Notes: a model not told the origin generated them from the sequence alone. Shown: positions 16,047-24,639, counted from the first letter of the stretch. The stretch is 64,000 bases of DNA from Actinophytocola sp036378875 (GCF_036378875.1 NZ_DASUVO010000048.1:62001-126000); one strand, 5' to 3'. A program made the numbers and translations.

Positions 16047-18844
16047 GGCGTTTAGTGATCGCGGTCGCGGCGGCCGTCCTGGCCGCCGCGCTCGCGGCGC
16101 CCGTGGCGGCGCCGGCCACGGCCGCACCGAGACACACCGTGACCTACGACCGGTACTCGATGTCCGTGGACGGCCAGCGGGTCTTCCTGTGGGGCGGCGA
16201 GTTCCACTACTTCCGGCTGCCGAGCCAGGAGCTGTGGCGGGACGTGCTGGAGAAGATCCGCGCGGCCGGTTTCAACGGGGTCTCGCTGTACTTCAGCTGG
16301 GCCTACCACTCGCCGGCACCCGGCCGGTACGACTTCTCTGGTGTGCGGGACGTGGACCGGCTGCTGCGGCTGACCGAGGAACTCGGGATGTACGTGGTGG
16401 TCCGGCCCGGCCCGTACATCAACGCGGAGACCAGCGGTGGCGGCTTCCCCGCCTGGCTCAAGCAGGTGCCCGGCCGGGCGCGGTCCAGCGACCCCGGCTA
16501 CACGGCGGCGTACCGGGAGTGGTTGGGGCACATCAACCCGATCATCGCCCGCCACCAGATCACCCGCGGTGGCTCGGTGATCGCGTACAACGTGGAGAAC
16601 GAGTACGCCGCCAACACCGACGCGCAGTACATGCAGGACCTGCAGGACACCGCGCGGGCGGCCGGCATCGACGTGCCGATCACGCACAACCAGTGCTGTG
16701 ACGCGTCCTGGACGCCGACGTGGGCGTCCGGCCTGGGCGCGGTCGAGATCCCCGGGGTCGACGACTACCCGCAGTCCTTCGAGTGCCAGACGGAAGGCGT
16801 GTGGGGACCGTGGGGTGAGGGCGTCACGGAACGGCTCAACGACACCGCGCCGGTGTACGCGGCCGAGTACCAGGCGGGCTCTATCGACCTGAACCGTGCC
16901 GGGTACGACGCGTGCCGGGAGGACCTGACCGGCACGAGCTTCATGAAGTACTTCTACAAGAACAACCTCATCCAGAGCGGCGCCACCATGTTCGGGTTCT
17001 ACATGGCCTACGGCGGCACGAACTGGGGTTGGCTCGGCCAGCCGAACGACGTCTACACCTCCTACGACTACGGCGCCGCGATCACCGAGTCGCGGCAGCT
17101 CACCGGGAAGTACGACGAGTTCAAGCGGCAGGGCTACTTCACGCAGGCGGTCGCACCGCTGCGGAAGACCGACGCGGCGCCGGCACCACCGTCCCAGAGC
17201 CCCGCGCTCACGACCGTGGCGCGGGCGAACCCGGACACGGGCACGCAGTTCGTTCTCCTGCGGCACACCGACCGGGCAGCCACCACGGAGGACTGGTCCT
17301 TCCTGGACTGGTCGACGCCGGACGGCCGGTACTTCGTGCCGGTGTCGCTGAACGGGCGAGACGCGAAGGTGCTGGTCGCCGGGTACGACATGGGCGGCCA
17401 ACGGCTCGTGTACTCGACCTCGGAGATCATGACGCACGCGCGGATCGGGGGCCGGGACGTCGCGTTGCTGTACGGGCGCGAAGGTTCCGAGGGATGGTCG
17501 GTGCTGCGGTACGACTCGGAGCCGACCGTGCAGGTGCTGGAGGGTCACGTGCACCCGTCCTATGTGAACGGTGACCTGCGGATGCACTACGAGCACCACG
17601 GGCTGGCGCGGGTGCTGATCACCGGTGGCGGCCGGCCGCCGCTGTTGCTCCTGCTGGGCACGGACGAGGAGGCGGCCAACTTCTGGCGCGCGGAGACGCC
17701 GTCGGGTCCGGTGCTCGTGCGTGGCACGTCGCTGGTGCGGTCGGCGCACGTGTCCGGCTCGACCGTCTCGCTGCGGGCGGATGTGGCGGCCACCGAGGAC
17801 ATCGAGGTGTTCGCCCCGGCCAAGATGCTGGTCGTGGGCTCGACACGGATACCGGTCCACACCACGCCGAGCGGCTCGCTGGCCGGCACGGTGCGAGGCC
17901 CCTCGGACGTGCGACTGCCCGCGTTGAAGGGCTGGCAGACGCGTACCGAGTCCACTGTGGTCAACGATGCGAAGTGGACGGTGGCGTCGCACCAGACCTC
18001 GCAGAGTCCGTTCCAGCCGGTGACCCAGCCCGTGCTGTTCGCCGGCGACTACGGCTACGACTACGGGCACGTGTGGTATCAGGGCCACTTCACGGCGACG
18101 GGCGCGGAGACGGCCGTGGAGCTGAACGCCATCACGGGCAAGAACGGCGTTTACCAGGTGTGGTTGAACGGCCAGTACCTCGGCTGGGCCCGGGGCGGCA
18201 CGCAGGCCGACGCGGACGCGCCGGTCAACCCGAGGCCGGGTCCCGGCACGTTCACGTTGCCACGGCTGGCACCCGGCACACCGGCCGTGCTGTCCGTGCT
18301 CGTGGGCAACATGGGCCACAACGACGACTGGACCGCGGACGACAACAGGTTCAAGCAACCACGCGGCCTCGTCGGCGCGTCGCTGGTCGGCTCGACAGCG
18401 CCCGTGACCTGGCGGCTGCGGGGCAACGTGCCCGATCCGGTGCGTGGCCCGCTGAACAACGGCGGCCTGCACGGCGAACGGGCGGGCTGGCACCTCCCGA
18501 ACGCCTCGACACAGGGCTGGAGCAGACCGCCGTCGTCCCTGCCAGCCGGCGTGACCTGGTACCGCACCGAGTTCGCACTGGACCTGCCGAAGGGACAGGA
18601 CGTCCCAGTTGGACTGCGGTTCGACGGCACGGGCGCCTACCGGGTGCTGATCTTCGTGAACGGGTGGCAGATGGGCCAGTTCACGGCGGATCTGGGGCCA
18701 CAGCGGGAGTTCGTGCTGCCGCGCGGAATCCTGCGTGAGCACGGCAAGAACTCGCTCGCGCTCGCGGTGGTCGCACTCGACGGCACGTCGTCGCTTGGCC
18801 CGGTGAGCCTGGTACCGCTGGGCAACCACCGAGGCGGCGTCTGA
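16043..18844 (+). CDS. Secreted GH35 beta-galactosidase
   Basis: A 933-residue exported GH35 enzyme. It has an Ala-rich signal peptide (cleavage near PATAAPR, about residue 28). The TIM barrel opens with VDGQRVFLWGGEFHYFRLPS and contains YVVVRPGPYINAE. The acid/base Glu lies in YNVENEYA (E187) and the nucleophile in YAAEYQAG (E275). The C-terminal half holds the jelly-roll domains of long GH35 proteins (YQVWLNGQYLGWARGG; FVNGWQMGQF). In xyloglucan breakdown this activity removes the galactose that caps some xylose branches and so exposes them to the alpha-xylosidase. Its ATG overlaps the GH12 stop, and it is the last gene of the operon, followed by a strong hairpin. Confidence 0.92.
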   Translation: MRRLVIAVAAAVLAAALAAPVAAPATAAPRHTVTYDRYSMSVDGQRVFLWGGEFHYFRLPSQELWRDVLEKIRAAGFNGVSLYFSWAYHSPAPGRYDFSGVRDVDRLLRLTEELGMYVVVRPGPYINAETSGGGFPAWLKQVPGRARSSDPGYTAAYREWLGHINPIIARHQITRGGSVIAYNVENEYAANTDAQYMQDLQDTARAAGIDVPITHNQCCDASWTPTWASGLGAVEIPGVDDYPQSFECQTEGVWGPWGEGVTERLNDTAPVYAAEYQAGSIDLNRAGYDACREDLTGTSFMKYFYKNNLIQSGATMFGFYMAYGGTNWGWLGQPNDVYTSYDYGAAITESRQLTGKYDEFKRQGYFTQAVAPLRKTDAAPAPPSQSPALTTVARANPDTGTQFVLLRHTDRAATTEDWSFLDWSTPDGRYFVPVSLNGRDAKVLVAGYDMGGQRLVYSTSEIMTHARIGGRDVALLYGREGSEGWSVLRYDSEPTVQVLEGHVHPSYVNGDLRMHYEHHGLARVLITGGGRPPLLLLLGTDEEAANFWRAETPSGPVLVRGTSLVRSAHVSGSTVSLRADVAATEDIEVFAPAKMLVVGSTRIPVHTTPSGSLAGTVRGPSDVRLPALKGWQTRTESTVVNDAKWTVASHQTSQSPFQPVTQPVLFAGDYGYDYGHVWYQGHFTATGAETAVELNAITGKNGVYQVWLNGQYLGWARGGTQADADAPVNPRPGPGTFTLPRLAPGTPAVLSVLVGNMGHNDDWTADDNRFKQPRGLVGASLVGSTAPVTWRLRGNVPDPVRGPLNNGGLHGERAGWHLPNASTQGWSRPPSSLPAGVTWYRTEFALDLPKGQDVPVGLRFDGTGAYRVLIFVNGWQMGQFTADLGPQREFVLPRGILREHGKNSLALAVVALDGTSSLGPVSLVPLGNHRGGV

Positions 18845-18853
18845 GAGACGTGG

Positions 18854-18883
18854 TCCCGCGCCCGACCGGTCCCGGGCGCGGGA
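18854..18883 (+). terminator. Terminator hairpin after the xyloglucan operon
   Basis: An 11-bp perfect GC-rich stem, TCCCGCGCCCG / CGGGCGCGGGA with an 8-base loop, lies 10 bp after the GH35 stop and is followed by a short T-rich stretch (CTCTTTC). It fits an intrinsic terminator. Confidence 0.7.
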
Positions 18884-19038
18884 TCACCTCTTTCGGCTCC
18901 AGCGCCGGTGCCGGCCGAGTCTCGCTGTCCGTACTGTGAAAGACGCTGACCGCACGTGGTTCTGCGGGTGCGGGGCGATGTCTCGAAAGACGCGCTCGTG
19001 TCGTTGAACGTCCCGATCGCGTCGTTCAGGACACCGGC

Positions 19039-19884
19039 TCAGCAGCTGGCTAGTTCGGCGAGGATCTCGACCACGTCGGGTCGGCCGAAGGGGCCGGCGT
19101 GGGGTGCGGCAACGCTGCGCACGTCCGTCGGGTTGTCCGGGGTGAGCCGGTCGGCCTCGGCGATGAACCGGTCCTGCAGTGCCAGCGGGATCAGCCGGTC
19201 CAGGGTGAAACGCACGTACGTCCGGGGAATCCGGCCCCAGGTCCCCGCTTCGCCACGGGCATCGGCGAGCGGAATGCTGGCCGGTTCGTCCGGCTCCAGC
19301 ATGTTCAGCAGCCGGCTCACCGCCTCGTCGCTGAAGTCGCCGGCGAGACATTCCTTGACACCGTTGAACACCACGGGTTCGGCCGAGCGCCAGTTGAGCC
19401 GGGTCACGCCCAGGGTCGCCGGATCGGCCACCTGTGCCGCGAGTACCAGGGGCAGCAGGCTCTCGCTGTTCTCCGGCGTCTCGAGGTAGGCGGCCAGGTT
19501 GGGCAGGTCCACACAGCAGTACGCGGCCAGGTAGACGACCCGATCCAGCAGTTCGGGGATGGCGTTGCCGACCCTGCTGAGGGTGACGCCGCCCTGGCTG
19601 GCGCCGGCCAGGATGACGGGCCCGTGCCGGCGGGCGCGACGCACCACGTCCACGACGCGCTCGACGTAGTCGTCGATGGTGAGCTTGGCCAGTGGCGACG
19701 GTTCGGTCGCCAGCGCATCGAGGTCCTGTGGGGCCTGGTAGGCGCGGGGGAAGAACCCCTCGTCACCGTGTCCCGGCAGGTCGACGGCCACGGCGCGGTG
19801 CCCGCGCAGGGTGAGCTCGCTGATCAGCTTCGAGCACCAGAACGACGAGGAGTTGGTGCCGTGCACGAAAACGATGGTTGTCAT
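19039..19884 (-). CDS. Alpha/beta-fold hydrolase (salicylate-esterase-like)
   Basis: A 281-residue cytosolic alpha/beta hydrolase of unknown substrate. The oxyanion segment is TIVFVHGTNSSSFWC at the N-terminus. The nucleophile elbow is GASQGG (Ser about 100) and the likely catalytic His is in AAPHAGPF near the C-terminus. This layout recalls plant-type methylesterase/hydroxynitrile-lyase relatives found in actinomycetes. ATG 19884 has an AAGGAAAGGA ribosome-binding site and overlaps the stop of the upstream GNAT gene by 4 bp, so the two form an operon facing away from the GntR-TetR regulator. It may be a target of that regulator. Confidence 0.82.
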   Translation of the reverse strand: MTTIVFVHGTNSSSFWCSKLISELTLRGHRAVAVDLPGHGDEGFFPRAYQAPQDLDALATEPSPLAKLTIDDYVERVVDVVRRARRHGPVILAGASQGGVTLSRVGNAIPELLDRVVYLAAYCCVDLPNLAAYLETPENSESLLPLVLAAQVADPATLGVTRLNWRSAEPVVFNGVKECLAGDFSDEAVSRLLNMLEPDEPASIPLADARGEAGTWGRIPRTYVRFTLDRLIPLALQDRFIAEADRLTPDNPTDVRSVAAPHAGPFGRPDVVEILAELASC

Positions 19885-20495
19885 CGGGTTTCCTTTCCTT
19901 GTGTTTCGGGTCGGTGCCACATCGGCCACAGGAGCGGGCTGTCCGCGACCTGAACCGGTTCGCCGAGGTCCTCGAAGCCGTGCCGCGCATAGAGGGCGCG
20001 GCTTCGGGGTGAACTGGCTTCCAGGTACACGGGGAGGCCTTCTGCTCGCGTCAGCCCGTGGCGCAACATCGCCGAGCCGAGTCCGGCGCCCTGCCGCGCG
20101 CCGACCACCCCCATGCACGACAGGTACCGGTGCGGTTCGCGATCGGGATAGCGCCCGGCCAACGCCTGCCCCAGGGCCCGCAGCCGCGCGCCGCCCTCGC
20201 CGAAGATCGCGGTCAGGTCCACGTCGGGGTGTTCCTCGTGGGGCGTCTCGCCCGCGGCCACCGTCAGCCACACGGCCGCGCCGTCGCGGTCGCCCACGAG
20301 GTAGGTCTCGACGGTGGGCCGGGTGATCAAGGCGCGGTAGTAGCGCTCCTGCAGGCGACCGCGTTCGGCCAGCCCGGGGAAGAGCCAGCGGACGACGGGA
20401 TCGTCCGTGAACGCCTCGGTCAGGACGTCCACCACTGCCTGCTGGTCGGCCTCACCAGCCTGCCGCAGTGGTGCGTACGGTGTATCAACTGCCAT
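19881..20495 (-). CDS. GNAT-family N-acetyltransferase
   Basis: A 204-residue acetyl-CoA-dependent acetyltransferase. The acetyl-CoA pyrophosphate loop is visible in LSCMGVVGARQGAGLGSAML (about 125-145), and the C-terminal SPRSRALYARHGFEDLG is the usual GNAT motif B. The substrate is unknown; similar proteins acetylate small amines or antibiotics. It is the first gene of a two-gene operon with the downstream hydrolase and is divergent from the GntR-TetR regulator. A 9-bp inverted repeat (TACGGTGTA/TACACCGTA, 20476-20507) surrounds its start codon and could fold over it in the mRNA. Confidence 0.85.
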   Translation of the reverse strand: MAVDTPYAPLRQAGEADQQAVVDVLTEAFTDDPVVRWLFPGLAERGRLQERYYRALITRPTVETYLVGDRDGAAVWLTVAAGETPHEEHPDVDLTAIFGEGGARLRALGQALAGRYPDREPHRYLSCMGVVGARQGAGLGSAMLRHGLTRAEGLPVYLEASSPRSRALYARHGFEDLGEPVQVADSPLLWPMWHRPETQGKETR

Positions 20496-20546
20496 GCGTA
20501 CACCGTATTGATCTAGCTGCCCGAAATCCCCTCTGTGCAGCCGAAA

Positions 20547-20582
20547 AGTGCACTAATGTACGCAGAAAGTGAACTAGTACAT
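20547..20582. promoter_or_regulatory. Tandem operator-like repeats upstream of the GntR-TetR gene
   Basis: AGTGCACTAATGTAC (20547-20561) and AGTGAACTAGTACAT (20568-20582) are related sequences whose starts are 21 bp apart, two helical turns. Within them AATGTAC and GTACATT form an inverted pair. They lie in the divergent intergenic region, 16 bp before the GTG start, and could bind the regulator encoded next to them. Confidence 0.42.
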
Positions 20583-20597
20583 TTGGGAGGCTGACCA

Positions 20598-21545
20598 GTG
20601 ACCGACCCGCCCTACCAACGGATCGCCGGCGAGATCCGAGCCCGGATCCTGAACGGCGATCTGCGACCCGGCGATCGGATGCCGTCCATCCGGCAGATCG
20701 CCCAGCGATGGGGCGTCGCGGTCGCGACCGCGACCAGGGTGATGGCGGCACTCCGCGACGAGGGGTTGGTCGAGGCGAAGGTCGGCGCCGGCACGGTGGT
20801 CAGCGCCCGCCAGCAGCGGACGACACCAAACCGGCAGGGCGTCCCCAAACAGGCTCTGACCAGGAAGCACGTGCTCCGCACGGCCATCGCGATCGCCGAC
20901 GCCGAGGGACTCGACGCGGTGTCCATGCGGCGGCTCGCGGCGCAGCTCGGCTCCGGGCCCATGTCGCTGTACCGGCACGTGGCCAACAAGGACGAACTGG
21001 TGACGCAGATGGCTGACGAAGTCTTCGGCGAACCCGATCTACCCGACCCGGGCCCGGACGGGTGGCGGGCCAAGCTCGAACTGATCTCCCGCCAGCAGTG
21101 GGCACTGTGCCGGCGCCACCCCTGGCTGCCCCGGGCCGTCTCGTTCACCCGCCCGTTGCTCGTGCCGAACATGATGGCCCACACCGAGTGGACCCTGCGT
21201 GCACTCGACGGGCTCGGACTACCAATGGCCATTCAAGTCCGCGAGGCACTGACGCTGCACGGACTGGTCGTCACCGCCGCACTGTCCCTGGCGGACGAGA
21301 TCGAGGCGGAGCAGGAGACCGGCATGCCACTCGACCAGTGGTGGCTGACGCAGCGGAGACAGGCGGACGAACTGCTCGCGAGCGACCGTTTTCCGCTACT
21401 GGCAACGATTCCGGCGGACGCGGTGTCCGATCTGGACGGACTGTTCGAGTACAGCCTGGCCCGTCATCTCGACGGTTTCGCCGCGCTGGTGGCGGACGCG
21501 TCACGGCACGACGGCGGCCTCCGCCTGGCCCGCCCGTCGCAGTGA
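20598..21545 (+). CDS. GntR-TetR double-HTH transcriptional regulator
   Basis: A 315-residue fusion. Residues 1-75 form a GntR winged helix (IAGEIRARILNGDLRPGDRM, SIRQIAQRWGVAVATATRVM). Residues 90-140 form a second, TetR-type HTH (MRRLAAQLGSGPMSLYRHVA) joined to a TetR class C-terminal ligand domain. It thus has two different DNA-binding heads and one effector pocket. GTG 20598 has a GGGAGG ribosome-binding site 7 bp upstream. It is divergent from the GNAT-hydrolase pair, with tandem repeats between them, so it probably controls that pair and itself. Such fusions are known in actinomycetes, but how both heads are used is not established to my knowledge. The 3' end overlaps the convergent binding-protein gene by 45 bp. 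Confidence 0.88.
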   Translation: MTDPPYQRIAGEIRARILNGDLRPGDRMPSIRQIAQRWGVAVATATRVMAALRDEGLVEAKVGAGTVVSARQQRTTPNRQGVPKQALTRKHVLRTAIAIADAEGLDAVSMRRLAAQLGSGPMSLYRHVANKDELVTQMADEVFGEPDLPDPGPDGWRAKLELISRQQWALCRRHPWLPRAVSFTRPLLVPNMMAHTEWTLRALDGLGLPMAIQVREALTLHGLVVTAALSLADEIEAEQETGMPLDQWWLTQRRQADELLASDRFPLLATIPADAVSDLDGLFEYSLARHLDGFAALVADASRHDGGLRLARPSQ

Positions 21546-22202
21546 CTCCGCGACGAAGCCACTGGCCTTCAGCTCCTCGACGAGGTCCCAAAGGAACTGG
21601 ACGGTCTCGGGTTTCCTTGACCTCGTCGTGCCAACGGCCTGCCGGATGGCCATGAACCGCTCCTCGACCACGCGCAGGTCGGGATTCGCCGCGACATAGG
21701 CGGTCACCGGCTGACGAATGCCCGCCCCGACTTCCAGCCCCCGCTCGCGGAACACGTCGACGCCCTCGGTGCCACGCACCACGGTCGCGTGCTGGAGTGT
21801 GCGGGTGAGGAACAGGTCGTATGCCGAGCCCTGCTTCACCCCGACCCGGACTCCCAGCTTGTCCACATCGGACGGTCGGCTGATCGGTGAGTCTCCCGGC
21901 ACGACATACACGCCCTCGATCTCGGCGTACGGCGCGGTGAACGCCACCTCGGCCTCCCGCGCCGGTTCGATGGCGAGGAAGCAGATGTCCGCCCGTCCGG
22001 TGCTCAGCGCCTCGAACGACTTGCGGGCCGCGTCGAAGCACACCAACTCCACCGGCACCCCGAGGCGCGCCCCCACCTCTCGGGCGATGTCGACCGTGAC
22101 ACCGCCCGGTTCGTCCGGAGTGCCGTGCGCCAGCACAGGATTGCCGAGGTTGATGGCGGCCCGCAGCACGCCGGTCGGTGCGAGATCGTCAGCAGAGTTC
22201 AC
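21501..22202 (-). CDS. Family-3 periplasmic-binding-fold protein without signal peptide
   Basis: A 233-residue protein with the amino-acid-binding (family 3) fold: GVLRAAINLGNPVLA at the start, VTVDIAREVGARLGVPVELV, then STGRADICFLAIEPAREAEV and TAPYAEIEGVYVV. Transport homologues carry a signal peptide or lipobox, but here the fold begins within about 10 residues of the start. It may therefore be cytosolic, or act as an enzyme-like or sensory protein. GTG 22202 and TTG 22205 are both possible starts behind a GGAGG at 22216-22220. No ABC permease or ATPase is adjacent. It lies downstream of the DUF11/sortase genes and its 3' end overlaps the GntR-TetR gene antisense. Confidence 0.75.
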   Translation of the reverse strand: MNSADDLAPTGVLRAAINLGNPVLAHGTPDEPGGVTVDIAREVGARLGVPVELVCFDAARKSFEALSTGRADICFLAIEPAREAEVAFTAPYAEIEGVYVVPGDSPISRPSDVDKLGVRVGVKQGSAYDLFLTRTLQHATVVRGTEGVDVFRERGLEVGAGIRQPVTAYVAANPDLRVVEERFMAIRQAVGTTRSRKPETVQFLWDLVEELKASGFVAESLRRAGQAEAAVVP

Positions 22203-22236
22203 CAACGAAGACTATCCTCCGCGGCAACCTCCTGAG

Positions 22237-23805
22237 TCAGGAACGCAGCACCGTCACCGTCGCGGTGTCGGACGGCGAACCCGTCGACCTGCCGGCCAGG
22301 GGTGGAGTGCCGTACGCCTCCGCGGTGTTCCTGATCCCCCCGGCGTTCACGTCCGCCTGGGTGACCGTGTACGTGGCCGTGCAGGTGGTTCGCGCTCCCG
22401 GTGTCAGTGTCGACACCGGACACGACACCAACGGAACCCCACCCGTGCCCGTGAACACGGTCTCGCGGACACCGATGTTCCTCATCGTCGCGGTGCCGGT
22501 GTTGGTCACCAGGAAGGAATACGTGAGCACCTGGCCGGCATGGGTGACCATGGTGGGGCTCACCGACTTGTCGACGCTGAGCCTGGGTGTCGAGTGGTAC
22601 TCGACGAAGGCGCAGTGCCGCGGCTGCAGGCCGACGACGTTGGAGAGGTTGGTCGAACAGTTCCGATAGGACTTGGACGTGGGGTCGTTCGGCCCCGGGG
22701 TGTTCGAGGTGACCTTCACCGTGATCGTGCAGGAGACCTGGCCGGCCCGCATGGTGCCGTTCGTGACCGTGATGGTGGAGCCCCCGGGAGTCGCTGCCGT
22801 GGACGCGTTGCACGTCCCACCGACCCCGCTGGGCGTCGCGACCCTCAGGCCCACCGGGAGTGTGTCGGTGAAGGCCCAGCCGTTCTTGGCCAGCAGGTCC
22901 GTGGTGTTGGTGACCGTCATCGTCAAGGTCGACACGCCGCCGACCGCCACGGTCGTCGGCGAGAAGGCCTTGTCCAGCTTCGGCGAGACGTCCAGCAGGC
23001 GAAGGTTGTCGAACGCGCTGTCGTTGCCGAGCGAGTTCAGCGCCTCGTTCCGCACGACGATCCCGTACGACTCGCCCCTCAGGAGCATCGCGGAACTGGC
23101 CACTGAGGACACATAGCTGACGTCGACGCCGTTGATCCGTGCCGTTCGCCGGTTGGGGTCGGTGCAGGGGTTGAGCGCGGAGGCCGACACAGGTGATTCG
23201 ACTCCGGCGCCGTTTCGCAGGTAGAAGCGCAACAGCGGATCGGTGAACTGGCAGGAGCTCGCCGCGGCGTCCACGGAGAACGTCACGAACCGGTCCTTCG
23301 CGTGCAGAGCCAGTTGGGTGGCCGTGCGGAACATGACCGCCGGCACCAGCGGACCGTCCGAATCGAACGCGACGTCGCTGTTCGCGTTTCCCGACGTCAG
23401 TGTCGACACCGCGCGGTTGCCCGCCGCGTTCGCCGGGTCGGTGAGCAGACCGAGGGCCTGCGCCTGCGCTCGTACGTTGCGATAGTTGGCATCGGAGGCG
23501 TTGCAGGAGCCCGCCGGCCGCATGACGTCCTCGGCGCTCAGGACGAAGCCGTTGCAGCGGGCCGCGCGCAGCCAGTACGGGTCGGCCGTGTACTTGACCC
23601 CAATGGCCAAATAGGACTCGAACTCCGTGACCCCGGAGCCGCTCTCGAAGCCTTCGGCGTACACGAGGAACGGCGGAGCGCCGGGCCCGACCGGAGTGCC
23701 GGGCGCCGCCAGAGTCGCGGGCCCACCCGGCAGCGCCGCCGCACAGGTCGCGGTCAGGATCGTCGCCAGGAACAGCCTGCCGAAGTAACGGCTGCGCTTT
23801 GCCAC
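22237..23805 (-). CDS. Secreted DUF11-repeat surface protein (shorter paralogue)
   Basis: A 522-residue exported protein and close paralogue of the protein at 24640-27078. The signal peptide contains FLATILTATCAAALPGG. A globular region with PYWLRAARCNGFVLS and NPCTDPNRRT follows. After it come one divergent immunoglobulin-like unit (TMTVTNTTDLLAKNGWAFT) and one DUF11 unit (TYSFLVTNTGTATMRNIGV, TTCTATYTVTQADVNAGGI). It ends abruptly at TVTVLRS, without a membrane anchor or sorting motif, so it is probably released or bound non-covalently. GTG 23805 was chosen because GGAGG lies 6-7 bp upstream; the paralogue has the same start context. It lies downstream of the class F sortase gene on the same strand. 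Role in cell-surface structure is inferred. Confidence 0.82.
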   Translation of the reverse strand: MAKRSRYFGRLFLATILTATCAAALPGGPATLAAPGTPVGPGAPPFLVYAEGFESGSGVTEFESYLAIGVKYTADPYWLRAARCNGFVLSAEDVMRPAGSCNASDANYRNVRAQAQALGLLTDPANAAGNRAVSTLTSGNANSDVAFDSDGPLVPAVMFRTATQLALHAKDRFVTFSVDAAASSCQFTDPLLRFYLRNGAGVESPVSASALNPCTDPNRRTARINGVDVSYVSSVASSAMLLRGESYGIVVRNEALNSLGNDSAFDNLRLLDVSPKLDKAFSPTTVAVGGVSTLTMTVTNTTDLLAKNGWAFTDTLPVGLRVATPSGVGGTCNASTAATPGGSTITVTNGTMRAGQVSCTITVKVTSNTPGPNDPTSKSYRNCSTNLSNVVGLQPRHCAFVEYHSTPRLSVDKSVSPTMVTHAGQVLTYSFLVTNTGTATMRNIGVRETVFTGTGGVPLVSCPVSTLTPGARTTCTATYTVTQADVNAGGIRNTAEAYGTPPLAGRSTGSPSDTATVTVLRS

Positions 23806-23945
23806 AACGGGCCTCCGAGATCGAGCCAAGGCGCCATTCCAACGAGGCCGAGAATCGTCTTGTGGTCGCCGACGTGACGGCTTCCCGTTCTACCAGCAGT
23901 TTTGCCGACCTGCCGTGCCGAGCGTCGAGTACCACCCGTTGGTGT
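23806..23945 (-). repeat. Leader/promoter duplicate A (shared with 27079-27225)
   Basis: The sequence directly upstream of the shorter DUF11 gene is a diverged copy of that upstream of the longer one. On the minus strand both contain AACGGGAAGCC, then TCACG, CGGCGACCACAA, GACGATTCTCGGC and finally TCTCGGAGGCCCGTTGTG around the start. The upstream CACACCAA..GGGTGGT is also shared. The duplication therefore included the regulatory region, which gives this gene its own promoter although it lies after the sortase gene. Confidence 0.65.
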
Positions 23946-23955
23946 GAACAAGCCG

Positions 23956-24636
23956 TCACAGCGGGAGCGCGGTCACGATGATGTTGTTCCGGTAGGTGTT
24001 CCCGCGTCCGGGGACTGTCTCAACTGGACCGCCGCAGGTCACCATGACCAGGCGCCGGCCGGCGTCGTCGACGAGGTCGGCGGGCAGTTCCGCCTTCACG
24101 ACATACTCCAGCTCGGTCACCCGCCAGCGCGTGAGGGCGCCGACCTCGTCCGTCAGGTGGACAGCGGCTCCAGGCCGGATGCGGTACAGGTCGGCGAACG
24201 CCCCGCGGCCCTGTCCCACGGAGTTCACGTGTCCGGCGAGCAACGTGCCGCCGGCGTCCCACCGGCCGACCTGCCGCACGTTCCTGGGAATCTCCAGCTC
24301 CCCGCTCGGCAGGACGGACACCGGAACGACCGGCCCGTCGACACACAGGCTGGGAATGACGATCCGCGACGGGCCGGGAGTTGGGGAGCAGTCGGCCGCG
24401 CCGGGCTGTTCTGACGGCGGCAGCGGGGGCAGCGGTCCGGCGGGGAGGCTGAAGCTGTGGCGCGGTAGCGGCGCCGGAGCGGGTGGCTCCGGTGTGACCC
24501 CGTCCACGACGAGACCGACACCGGCGACCAGGCCGGCCAGCAGGACGACCGAACTCGCCAGGAGCAGCAGCCGGCGGCCCGCCGGCGTGCTGTCAGCGCG
24601 CCCAACCTTGACGCTGCCGACAGCACGCCCGCGCAT
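23956..24636 (-). CDS. Class F sortase
   Basis: A 226-residue membrane-anchored transpeptidase. It has an N-terminal transmembrane helix (LLLLASSVVLLAGLVAGVGL, about 22-45), a Pro-rich linker and the sortase barrel. Catalytic residues are visible: His in TLLAGHVNS, Cys in LVMVTCGG and Arg in NTYRNNIIV. Class F sortases are typical of actinobacteria; their substrates are often uncertain. Its ATG lies 3 bp after the stop of the long DUF11 gene, so the two are co-transcribed. That protein with a C-terminal membrane helix is the obvious candidate substrate, though its sorting signal is not a canonical LPxTG. Confidence 0.9.
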   Translation of the reverse strand: MRGRAVGSVKVGRADSTPAGRRLLLLASSVVLLAGLVAGVGLVVDGVTPEPPAPAPLPRHSFSLPAGPLPPLPPSEQPGAADCSPTPGPSRIVIPSLCVDGPVVPVSVLPSGELEIPRNVRQVGRWDAGGTLLAGHVNSVGQGRGAFADLYRIRPGAAVHLTDEVGALTRWRVTELEYVVKAELPADLVDDAGRRLVMVTCGGPVETVPGRGNTYRNNIIVTALPL

Positions 24637-24639
24637 GTG

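Noticed and set aside
12351..16127. Very long open frames on the strand opposite GH3/GH12 (and likewise opposite GH35, 16052-18829)
   Set aside because: They are antisense to well-recognised enzymes, lack domain motifs and are Arg/His/Val-rich, the usual shadow of high-GC coding DNA.
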